A DNA stretch of 64,000 nt from Streptomyces sp. HPF1205. Its GTDB lineage: Bacteria > Actinomycetota > Actinomycetes > Streptomycetales > Streptomycetaceae. The stretch lies in contig NZ_JAINVH010000006.1 of the NCBI RefSeq assembly GCF_020400825.1, positions 124,001 through 188,000 on the forward strand. The letters are read 5' to 3'. Below, piece after piece: positions 57,494-64,000 of this stretch; the stretch's first letter is position 1; each line of letters starts with the position of its first letter. A model generated the notes under the pieces. The model worked only from the letters and a program-made list of their open reading frames with translations, made no database searches and had not been told where the DNA came from. Both the position numbers and the translations under genes were made by a program.

Positions 57494-59914
57494 GTGACAG
57501 CGACATTCCCTGACTCGCTCTTCCCCGCGGTGCCCGACTCCGCGGACGCGGTGCTCGACGGCCTCGACCCCGAGCAGCGCGCGGTCGCCACGGCCCTGCA
57601 CGGCCCGGTGTGCGTGCTCGCCGGGGCCGGCACCGGCAAGACCCGCGCGATCACCCACCGGATCGCCTACGGGGTGCGGGCGGGGATACTGCAGCCCGGC
57701 AGCGTGCTCGCGGTCACCTTCACCGCGCGGGCGGCCGGGGAGATGCGGGGGCGGCTGCGGCAGCTCGGCGCGGGCGGTGTGCAGGCGCGCACCTTCCACT
57801 CGGCGGCGCTGCGGCAGCTCCAGTACTTCTGGCCGCGGGCCGTCGGCGGCGAGATGCCGCGGCTGCTGGAGCGCAAGGTGCAGTTGGTCGCCGAGGCGGG
57901 CGCGCGCTGCCGTATCCGGCTGGACCGCAGCGAACTGCGGGACCTGACCGGCGAGATCGAGTGGTGCAAGGTGACCCAGACGGTTCCGGAGGACTACGCG
58001 GTGGCGGCCGCCAAGACCGGCCGCGACACGCCGCGCGATCCGGCCGAGGTGGCCCGCGTCTACACCACGTACGAGCAGCTCAAGCGCGACCGCGGGCTGA
58101 TCGACTTCGAGGACGTGCTGCTGCTGACCGTGGGGGTGCTGCAGGACCGGCCGGACGTCGCCGACACCGTGCGCTCGCAGTACCAGCACTTCGTGGTCGA
58201 CGAGTACCAGGACGTCAGCCCGCTGCAGCAGCGGCTGCTGGAACTGTGGCTCGGCGGCCGGGACAGCTTGTGCGTGGTCGGGGACGCCTCGCAGACCATC
58301 TACTCCTTCACCGGCGCCACCCCCGACTTCCTGCTCGGCTTCCGAGCCAGGCACCCGGGGGCGACCGTGGTCAAGCTGGTCCGGGACTACCGGTCCACCC
58401 CGCAGGTCGTCGCGTTGGCCAACGGTCTGCTTGGGCAGGCACGCGGCCAGGCCGCCGCCCACCGCCTCGAACTTGTCTCCCAGCGCGATCCGGGCCCCGA
58501 CCCCGTCTTCACCGAGTACCCGGACGAGCCGGCGGAGGCCGAGGGCACCGCCCGCCGGATCAGGGACCTGATCGCCTCCGGGGTGCGGCCGAGCGAGATC
58601 GCGGTGCTCTACCGCGTCAACGCCCAGTCGGAGGTGTACGAGCAGGCGCTGGCCGACGCCGGGGTCCCTTACCAGTTGCGCGGCGCGGAGCGGTTCTTCG
58701 AACGGCCCGAGGTGCGTGAGGCGGGGCTGCTGCTGCGCGGCGCGGCGCGGGCGGGCGGCTCGTCGGACGCGCCGGACGGGGCGGCGCCGACGGTCCCCGA
58801 GCAGGTGCGGGCGGTGCTCAGCTCCCGCGGCTGGGCCTCGGAGCCGCCGGCCGGCTCGGGCGCGGTGCGCGACCGCTGGGAGTCGCTGGCGGCGCTGGTG
58901 CGGCTGGCGGAGGACTTCGCGGCGGCCCGGCCGGAGGCGACCCTGGGCGATTTCGTCGCCGAGCTGGACGAGCGGGCCAACGCCCAGCACGCCCCGGCCG
59001 TGGAGGGCGTCACCCTGGCCTCGCTGCACGCCGCCAAGGGCCTGGAGTGGGACGCGGTGTTCCTGGTCGGCCTGACCGAGGGCACGCTGCCGATCACCTA
59101 CGCCAAGACCGACGAGCAGGTCGAGGAGGAGCGCCGGCTGCTGTACGTGGGGGTGACCCGCGCCCGGTTCCACCTCGGACTGTCGTGGGCGCTGTCGCGC
59201 TCCCCGGGCGGGCGCGGCGGGCGGCGGCCCTCACGCTTCCTGGACGGCCTGCGGCCGGGCTCTGCCGCCCGGGGCACGCGGGGCGGCTCGGCGGGCGGCG
59301 GCGCCGTGGAGCGCGGCTCGGGCGGGCGCAGGCGGCGCGGCCCGGTGCTGTGCCGGGTGTGCGGGCGCACCCTGTCCGACCCGGGCGAGATCAAGCTGAT
59401 GCGGTGCGAGGACTGCCCCTCCGATCTGGACGAGGGGCTCTACGAGCGGCTGCGCGCCTGGCGCAGCGAGCAGGCCAAGGCGCTGGGCCAGCCCGCGTAC
59501 TGCGTGTTCACCGACAAGACGCTGCTGGCCATCGCGGAGGTCAGGCCCGAGGGCGAGGCGGAGCTGGCCTCCATCGCCGGGGTGGGCGCCCGCAAGCTCG
59601 ACAGGTTCGGCGCGGACGTGCTCGCGCTGGTCGCCGGGCTGGAACCGGGGGCGGAGGCGGAGACCGAAGCAGAGGCCGAAGGGGAGGCGGAGCCCGAAGC
59701 GGAGACCGAGACGGAGGCGGAGGCCGAGGCGGACGCCGAGCGCGGGCGGGAGCCGGTGGCCGAGGGGGAGGGGCCCCAGGGGGAGGGGCCCGAGGGGGAC
59801 GCGGAAGGGGCCGCCGCGGCCGTTCCGGGAGCGGAACCAAATACTCCGGATTTCACCGCCGAACAGGCCGCTGAGCTGGGCGGAAAATCTTCTGAAGAAG
59901 AAGCCGAAAAATAG
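57494..59914 (+). CDS. uvrD2: UvrD2-like DNA helicase with HRDC domain
   Basis: An 806-residue superfamily 1 helicase. Walker A GAGTGKTR is at residues 44-51, Walker B VVDEYQDVSP near 234, GDASQTIYSFTGA, and LASLHAAKGLEWDAV near 510. After the motor come four cysteines in CRVCGRT and MRCEDCPSD (residues 618-645), and an HRDC domain (YCVFTDKTLLAIAEVRPEGE), as in mycobacterial UvrD2. The last 90 residues are an acidic repeat tail rich in EAE. GTG at 57494 gives the usual start; its upstream lacks a strong ribosome site. Adjacent to wblC as in mycobacteria. Confidence 0.9.
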   Translation: MTATFPDSLFPAVPDSADAVLDGLDPEQRAVATALHGPVCVLAGAGTGKTRAITHRIAYGVRAGILQPGSVLAVTFTARAAGEMRGRLRQLGAGGVQARTFHSAALRQLQYFWPRAVGGEMPRLLERKVQLVAEAGARCRIRLDRSELRDLTGEIEWCKVTQTVPEDYAVAAAKTGRDTPRDPAEVARVYTTYEQLKRDRGLIDFEDVLLLTVGVLQDRPDVADTVRSQYQHFVVDEYQDVSPLQQRLLELWLGGRDSLCVVGDASQTIYSFTGATPDFLLGFRARHPGATVVKLVRDYRSTPQVVALANGLLGQARGQAAAHRLELVSQRDPGPDPVFTEYPDEPAEAEGTARRIRDLIASGVRPSEIAVLYRVNAQSEVYEQALADAGVPYQLRGAERFFERPEVREAGLLLRGAARAGGSSDAPDGAAPTVPEQVRAVLSSRGWASEPPAGSGAVRDRWESLAALVRLAEDFAAARPEATLGDFVAELDERANAQHAPAVEGVTLASLHAAKGLEWDAVFLVGLTEGTLPITYAKTDEQVEEERRLLYVGVTRARFHLGLSWALSRSPGGRGGRRPSRFLDGLRPGSAARGTRGGSAGGGAVERGSGGRRRRGPVLCRVCGRTLSDPGEIKLMRCEDCPSDLDEGLYERLRAWRSEQAKALGQPAYCVFTDKTLLAIAEVRPEGEAELASIAGVGARKLDRFGADVLALVAGLEPGAEAETEAEAEGEAEPEAETETEAEAEADAERGREPVAEGEGPQGEGPEGDAEGAAAAVPGAEPNTPDFTAEQAAELGGKSSEEEAEK

Positions 59915-59945
59915 TTTGCGCCGTCCCGCGAAGTCCCCATAGCCT
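59907..59945 (+). promoter_or_regulatory. WhiB7-type autoregulated promoter of wblC
   Basis: AAAAATAG (overlapping the uvrD2 stop) lies directly upstream of a -35 TTGCGC (59916-59921), with an 18-base spacer and -10 TAGCCT (59940-59945). An AT-rich element touching the -35 is the known hallmark of WhiB7-activated promoters, which fits autoregulation. The message would start near 59952, giving a leader of about 580 bases. Confidence 0.6.
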
Positions 59946-60051
59946 TCCTGAGCACGGACGGGGACAGCTCTTCCAAAGCACCACCCGGACGTGATGTACT
60001 AGGCAAGTCCGGTCCACTGCCCTTACGAGACGCCGAGAGGAGGCGAGCCCT

Positions 60052-60387
60052 GTGATCAGCCTGCTGAACACCAAACTGACCGATCGTTCGGTGGTCGCCG
60101 CCTGCCAGCTCGCCGTCTCCCTGCGTGGCACCGGTCTGTCCACCGCTTCCGTTCCGGCCATGCCGGACCGGGGGCGGACCGAGCGACCGATTCAGGCGCC
60201 CGCGGTAGCGGCCGCGGCCATGGCGGGGACCGCCTATGGCTTCGCGGCGGCCAACGGCGCCGGCGCTGGTACCGCCACGATCGCTTTCCCCGCCGGCGGC
60301 TTCGCCAATGGCAATGGACAGCAGAAGACGACGCAGCACGGCAAGTGGGCCTTCCGCGGGCTCGAACCCTGGAGTGATCCAGCCTGA
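60052..60387 (+). CDS. ORF in the wblC leader (111 codons)
   Basis: GTG with GAGGAGG 9 bases upstream opens 111 codons (MISLLNTKLTDRSVVAACQL at the start, KWAFRGLEPWSDPA at the end). Its stop lies 24 bases before an intrinsic terminator and 143 bases before wblC. Known whiB7/wblC genes are controlled by a leader ORF and terminator: slow translation lets RNA polymerase read through. This ORF has the position for that. It is longer than the published short leaders I recall, so the regulatory part may be only its first or last codons. Middle codons are Ala/Gly-rich with no domain. Confidence 0.6.
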   Translation: MISLLNTKLTDRSVVAACQLAVSLRGTGLSTASVPAMPDRGRTERPIQAPAVAAAAMAGTAYGFAAANGAGAGTATIAFPAGGFANGNGQQKTTQHGKWAFRGLEPWSDPA

Positions 60388-60411
60388 TACGGCATCAGGT
60401 CGGCACCTTCA

Positions 60412-60455
60412 GGGCCGCGGAATCCCAGACCGGGATCCGCGGCCCTTCTGTTTCT
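60412..60455 (+). terminator. intrinsic terminator (attenuator) upstream of wblC
   Basis: GGGCCGCGGAATCCC pairs with GGGATCCGCGGCCC with one bulged A, around loop AGACC, and is followed by TTCTGTTTCT. It sits between the leader ORF and wblC on the plus strand. A smaller stem CTGGA/TCCAG and CCTGAT/ATCAGG lie just before it and could act in an alternative fold. Confidence 0.85.
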
Positions 60456-60530
60456 CCAGCAGATGACGCAACCGAAGACCGGACGGACCAACCACTCCGC
60501 CGGACCGACCAGACGAGGAACGAACTCACC

Positions 60531-60902
60531 GTGCACACCGCCCAGCACGCAACGTCCGGATCCCAGCCCGACCTGATCCGCCCGCCCGCCCGTATCGACC
60601 AGCCCCCTTCGGAGACCACCTTGCTGCCCCTCACCGAACTCGACGACGAGATCGAGCGACTCGGCGTGGCCGTTCCCTGCCGGACCTACGACCCCGAGGT
60701 CTTCTTCGCCGAGTCCCCCGCGGACGTCGAGTACGCCAAGGCCCTGTGCCAGACCTGCCCGGTGCGCGAGGCCTGCCTGGCCGGCGCCAAGGACCGCCGC
60801 GAGCCCTGGGGTGTCTGGGGCGGCGAGCTGTTCATCCAGGGGGTCGTCGTACCCCGCAAGCGGCCCCGTGGCCGCCCGCGCAAGAACGCTGTCGTGGCAT
60901 GA
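60531..60902 (+). CDS. wblC: WhiB7-type regulator WblC
   Basis: A 123-residue WhiB-family protein. The four iron-sulfur cysteines are in PCRTYD near residue 50 and CQTCPVREAC from about residue 73. The GVWGGE turn is near 94, and the AT-hook RGRPRKN near 113 marks the WhiB7 branch. It activates transcription with the housekeeping sigma factor, binding AT-rich DNA by the -35, and induces intrinsic antibiotic resistance. GTG at 60531 is within reach of purines upstream. Control is by the leader described above. The next gene overlaps its stop (ATGA). Confidence 0.92.
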   Translation: MHTAQHATSGSQPDLIRPPARIDQPPSETTLLPLTELDDEIERLGVAVPCRTYDPEVFFAESPADVEYAKALCQTCPVREACLAGAKDRREPWGVWGGELFIQGVVVPRKRPRGRPRKNAVVA

Positions 60903-61219
60903 ACGTCAAAAGGACCACGGCGCCCGGAACCATCGACCGCCCACTCACGCACGATCCCAAGAATCAGGCCCCGATGACCCCCTCCATCGACGAACTTCCC
61001 GCCCGTACCTCCGACGCCCTGGCGTCGCACCAGAACAGGAACCTTGAGATGCAACTCATGCCAGAAGCCCTGGCGCGTGCTCATATGCAACAGCGCCTGG
61101 CAGAAGCGGAGAACGAACGAAGGTCGCTCCGCCTGCTCGCCGCCCGGCGGCTGCAGCGGCGCGCCGAGCGGGCCTCGATGCGGGCCCGCCGGGCCCTGGC
61201 CATGGCCGTGATGCAGTAA
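60899..61219 (+). CDS. conserved hypothetical protein coupled to wblC
   Basis: A 106-residue basic, helical protein. ATG overlaps the wblC stop (ATGA), so it is translated with it. The second half (ALARAHMQQRLAEAENERRS, LRLLAARRLQRRAERASMRA) is one long Arg-rich amphipathic helix. No family recognised. An internal ATG at 60974 could be an alternative start. Tight coupling suggests it takes part in the WblC response, but this is inference. Confidence 0.8.
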   Translation: MNVKRTTAPGTIDRPLTHDPKNQAPMTPSIDELPARTSDALASHQNRNLEMQLMPEALARAHMQQRLAEAENERRSLRLLAARRLQRRAERASMRARRALAMAVMQ

Positions 61220-61352
61220 TCCCGGTCCGGTCCGCGGCCCTGCCGCCACGGCGGCGACGACCAGCGACAATTCCAGCGGGACCGGCCCACCGGGGCCGGT
61301 CCCGCGGTGCGTTGCGGCGCGGAACCCCGGGCGGCGGAGGTATCGTCTCCCG

Positions 61353-61568
61353 GTGGATCAGAAGACCTTCCAGAGCACGGCCGACCCCACGGCCGATCCC
61401 ACGGCTCGGACCAGGACCACCTGCGCCCGCTGCGGAACCACCCGGGCCGGCCTGCCGCTGACATGGACCTGTTCCGTGGAGAACGGCCGGCGCGTCTACT
61501 TCTGCGACTCCTGCGCCCGCGAGCATCTGCGCAGCATCGAGGGGCGCCTGGACTCCGCCTGGTGGTAG
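61353..61568 (+). CDS. small zinc-ribbon protein
   Basis: A 71-residue protein with four cysteines in zinc-ribbon pairs: CARCGTTRAGLPLTW and FCDSCAREHL near the end. GTG at 61353 is 6 bases after a TATCGT -10 box, so it is probably leaderless. The N-terminal 25 residues are TADPT-type low complexity. Role unknown; similar short zinc proteins lie near wblC in related genomes, from memory. Confidence 0.78.
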   Translation: MDQKTFQSTADPTADPTARTRTTCARCGTTRAGLPLTWTCSVENGRRVYFCDSCAREHLRSIEGRLDSAWW

Positions 61569-61650
61569 CCGGGCGTCCGGCCACCGGCCACTGGCCACCC
61601 GGCGCCCGGCTACCGGCCCCGTTCCTCCGGGCCGGCCGCCCCGCCGCCGG

Positions 61651-63000
61651 TCACGCGGACTCCGGCGCCCCCGGCACGTCGAAACCGGGCAGCCACTCCA
61701 GCAGCTCCTCGCGCAGCCGTACGGTGGCACCGAGCTGGCACAGCACCCCGACTGTGCTCAATGTCACACGGTGGATCAGCAGGTACGCCGGGGGCAGGTT
61801 GAGCTGCTTGCCGAGCTGGTGGGCCGGCGAACGCGGGTCCGCGATCCGGGCCGCCTGCGTCCGCATCCACGCCCGGTCGAACGCGAACTCCTCCCGCCCG
61901 GCCGGCTCGATGATCGGCCGCAGGTAGTCCAGCACGGCCTCCGCGTCGAGCTGGATCGTCGGCTTGACGAAGCCCTCCTCGCGCAGCATCGCGTAGACCT
62001 GCTCGGCCTCGTCGGCCAGCGCCAGCCGCAGCGCGGTGCCGATCGGCAGCGGCAGCCCCTCGGGCAGCCGGTCGACGGTGCCGAAGTCCAGCACGCCCAG
62101 CCGCCAGCCCTCCACCGGGCCGTCGTCGACCAGCAGCCGGAAGTTGCCCGGGTGCGGGTCGGCGTGCAGCAGCCCGGTGCGGGCCGGACCGGCGAACAGG
62201 AAGTGGGACAGCAGCTGTCCCGCCCGGTCCCGCATCTCCTGACTGCCCCCGGAGATCACCTCCGACAGCGGCACCCCGTCCAGCCACTCGGTGACCAGCA
62301 CCTGGTCCGCCTGGTGGACGACGTCGGGCACCACCACGTCGGGGTCGCCGGCGAACTCCGCCGCGTGCCTGTGCTGCGCCTTCGCCTCCAGCGAGTAGTC
62401 CAGCTCCTCCGCGACCCGCTCCCGCAGCTCCGCCAGGAGCGGCTTGACGTCCATCCCCGGGATGAGCGGCCCGAACAGACGTGCCACCCGTCCGAGTTGG
62501 GACAGGTCGGACAGCAGCGCGTCCCCCGCCCCCGGGTACTGGACCTTGACCGCGACCAGCCGCCCGTCGCTCCACACCGCCCGGTGCACCTGCCCGATCG
62601 AGGCGGCCGCGGCCGGGGTGTCCTCGAAGCTCGTGAACAGCGACCGCCAGTCGCGGCCCAGCCGCTCGGCCAGCACCCGGTGGACGGTGCGGGCCGGCAT
62701 CGGCGGGGCGGCCTCCTGGAGCTTGGTCAGCGCCGCCCGGTAGGGGCTCGCGATGTCCTCGGGGAGAGCCGACTCGAAGACCGACAGGGCCTGCCCGAAC
62801 TTCATGGCGCCGCCCTTGAGCTCGCCCAGCACCTTGAAGAGCTGCTCGGCCGTGCGCTCCTGCAGTTCGACGGCGACCTCGTCGGCGGGCCTGCCGCCCA
62901 GGCGCTTGCCGAGCCCCAGCGTGGCCCGCCCGGCGAAGCCCAGCGGCAGCGCGGCGAGCTTGGCGGTGCGGGTCACAGCCTTGCGCGGAAGATCAGACAT
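61651..63000 (-). CDS. ABC1/UbiB-family atypical kinase
   Basis: A 449-residue ABC1 (UbiB/AarF/ADCK) protein. The family-specific KxGQ motif appears as MKFGQALS near residue 68, then AAAASIGQVHRA near 132, the catalytic lysine in VAVKVQYPG, the HADPHPGNF loop near 278 and LDFGTVDRLPEG near 300. UbiB-type members aid quinone or lipid synthesis; here the substrate is unknown. No membrane helix is visible. The mycobacterial homologue is next to whiB7 too. The ATG is at 63000. Confidence 0.9.
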   Translation of the reverse strand: MSDLPRKAVTRTAKLAALPLGFAGRATLGLGKRLGGRPADEVAVELQERTAEQLFKVLGELKGGAMKFGQALSVFESALPEDIASPYRAALTKLQEAAPPMPARTVHRVLAERLGRDWRSLFTSFEDTPAAAASIGQVHRAVWSDGRLVAVKVQYPGAGDALLSDLSQLGRVARLFGPLIPGMDVKPLLAELRERVAEELDYSLEAKAQHRHAAEFAGDPDVVVPDVVHQADQVLVTEWLDGVPLSEVISGGSQEMRDRAGQLLSHFLFAGPARTGLLHADPHPGNFRLLVDDGPVEGWRLGVLDFGTVDRLPEGLPLPIGTALRLALADEAEQVYAMLREEGFVKPTIQLDAEAVLDYLRPIIEPAGREEFAFDRAWMRTQAARIADPRSPAHQLGKQLNLPPAYLLIHRVTLSTVGVLCQLGATVRLREELLEWLPGFDVPGAPESA

Positions 63001-63021
63001 GCGCCCCTCATTTCCCCTCGG

Positions 63022-64000
63022 TCACATGGCCATTGTGCCCCTCCCCACCGACGCCCCGGCGAAGAGAGCATCACTTGCCGCCCGGCTCCGTGCTTTGTCC
63101 TCATCTGCGCCATCAGCGGATTCGCCCGGCCAGGGCCCTCCCGGCCAGGGCCCTCCCGCCCAGGGCCCTCCCGGCCAGGGCGCGGCGCCCGCCGCGCCGC
63201 AGCCGCAGCGGGGGTCGGCCGGCAGCGCCCGCGTCCGGGTGGCCAGCCGGGCCAGCGACAGCTCCACCCGGGCCCCGAGGCCGGGCGCCGGCCGCCCGTC
63301 CAAGTGGGCCAGCACATGGGCCGCCGCCAGCCCGGCCACCGCTGTGGCCTGCGCCACGTCGCACGCGGGCACAGCGGGCTGCCGCCCCGACCTGAGCTGG
63401 GCCAGCATCCGGGGCCAGTGCGGGTCGCCGTCGGCCAGCTTCAGGGCCAGGCACTCCCCGCACGCCGTCCGCCCCGGCACCACCAGCGGGCCGACCACGC
63501 CGAGGCCCTCCACCACCCCCGTATACAGGTGCGGCACGCCCGACGCCACCAGCCGCCGCGCCTCGGCCGGCTCCGGCGCGTACGCGGCCAGCCCGTCCCT
63601 GGGGGCCAGCACCGCCACCACGGGCCCCGGCCCTGCGCCGCGCCCACCCCCTGCGCCGCCCCGCTCCGCCGACGGACCCGAGCGGTCCGCCGCGGCGCCC
63701 ACTCCCTTGAGGTCGGGGGCCGCCCGGCGGACCGCTCCCCGCCCCGCGGCGTCGCGGCGATCGCCGACGTGCTCGGCCGGGATGCCGCCCGGAGCGGTGT
63801 CCCACGGTTCGACCCGGCCGCCGTCGAGCAGGTCCACGGCGCCCACCCCGGCCGCCGACAGCAGCGCGGCGACCTGCGCCCCGACCCGTCCCGCCCCGTG
63901 CACCCGCACCCGGGCCGCGCGCCGGTGCCGTATCCGCGCCGCCGCCGCGCCCGGGGCCGGATGCAGCAGGGACAGGGCGGCCAGGTCGGGACGCAGCCGG
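63022..64000 (-). CDS. ThiF-like adenylyltransferase-fold protein (5' end outside the window)
   Basis: At least 326 codons; the frame stays open to the right edge, so the start is missing. The Rossmann block VRVHGAGRVGAQVAALLSAA near the visible N-terminus matches the ThiF/E1 nucleotide motif (GxGxxG). GVPHLYTGVVEGLGVVGPLV, CGECLALKLAD and PACDVAQATAVAGLAAAHVL follow. The dinucleotide site is present but I do not see the full adenylation residues (arginine finger), so it may be a degenerate family member. The tail carries GPWPG repeats and a charged end. Function unknown. Confidence 0.78.
   Translation of the reverse strand, partial: RLRPDLAALSLLHPAPGAAAARIRHRRAARVRVHGAGRVGAQVAALLSAAGVGAVDLLDGGRVEPWDTAPGGIPAEHVGDRRDAAGRGAVRRAAPDLKGVGAAADRSGPSAERGGAGGGRGAGPGPVVAVLAPRDGLAAYAPEPAEARRLVASGVPHLYTGVVEGLGVVGPLVVPGRTACGECLALKLADGDPHWPRMLAQLRSGRQPAVPACDVAQATAVAGLAAAHVLAHLDGRPAPGLGARVELSLARLATRTRALPADPRCGCGAAGAAPWPGGPWAGGPWPGGPWPGESADGADEDKARSRAASDALFAGASVGRGTMAM
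63128..63182. repeat. 15-bp coding repeat, 3.5 units (GPWPG)
   Basis: GGCCAGGGCCCTCCC repeats within the C-terminal part of the ThiF-like gene, encoding GPWPG pentapeptides. The copies differ by one or two bases, so the repeat count may vary. Confidence 0.8.

Overview
The window reads as chromosomal DNA of a Streptomyces-type actinobacterium. GC content is very high, codon third positions are almost all G or C, many genes start with GTG, and several appear leaderless, with the -10 box 6 to 7 bases before the start codon. Family content agrees: a WblC/WhiB7 regulator, AfsA-type butanolide synthase, zinc anti-sigma factor, mycoredoxin, AdnA/AdnB, DUF3117, DUF3107 and DUF3152. No rRNA, tRNA, CRISPR array, transposase or prophage was seen.

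Layout. (1) 1-3.1 kb is accessory: an acyl carrier protein, a HAD phosphatase and an AfsA-family gene (a possible small-molecule signal cluster running off the left edge), a 12-bp repeat array, and a secreted allene-oxide-cyclase-barrel-like protein. (2) 3.4-14.6 kb is a conserved block: DUF3117, an O-methyltransferase divergent from an ECF sigma factor, its zinc anti-sigma factor, tatB, Mrp, DUF1003, a soluble MgtE_N/CBS protein, a lipoprotein, an EamA exporter and corA. Its order recalls the mycobacterial sigE-rseA-htrA-tatB-mrp-corA region, but no htrA lies between anti-sigma and tatB. (3) 15-21 kb holds a SUFU-domain protein, an MFS pump, a zinc-ribbon protein, a PHP phosphoesterase, MarC, a 46-residue protein not seen as a long ORF, and an alpha/beta hydrolase. 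(4) 21-29.6 kb holds a DEAD-box helicase, a ferritin-like protein, DUF3107, a TetR regulator, an acidic small protein, an alpha/beta hydrolase and a DUF3152 metalloprotease-like protein.

(5) 29.6-35.8 kb is a complete peptide ABC importer operon (binding lipoprotein, two permeases, fused double ATPase). Ahead of it lie a short ORF with two cysteine codons and three mutually exclusive 7-bp hairpin arms, a plausible cysteine-responsive attenuator. Right of it, 35.9-36.6 kb looks like the decayed start of a glycosyltransferase gene. (6) 36.6-39.8 kb carries an epimerase, a spherulation-type protein and MoeZ. (7) 39.9-46.4 kb has a large secreted beta-propeller, a 191-bp MITE-like palindromic element, a 1005-residue kinase-like/flippase fusion, and an alkyltransferase-like protein.

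(8) 46.4-61.2 kb is a DNA-repair and stress block: adnA, a lipoprotein wedged before adnB, an M20 peptidase, nudC, mycoredoxin, uvrD2, then wblC with a long leader, leader ORF and intrinsic terminator. (9) The right end has a zinc-ribbon protein, an ABC1/UbiB kinase and a partial ThiF-like protein. The repair, redox and antibiotic-stress genes stand together as in mycobacteria.

All functional statements come from reading the translations and recalling families. No database search was possible.
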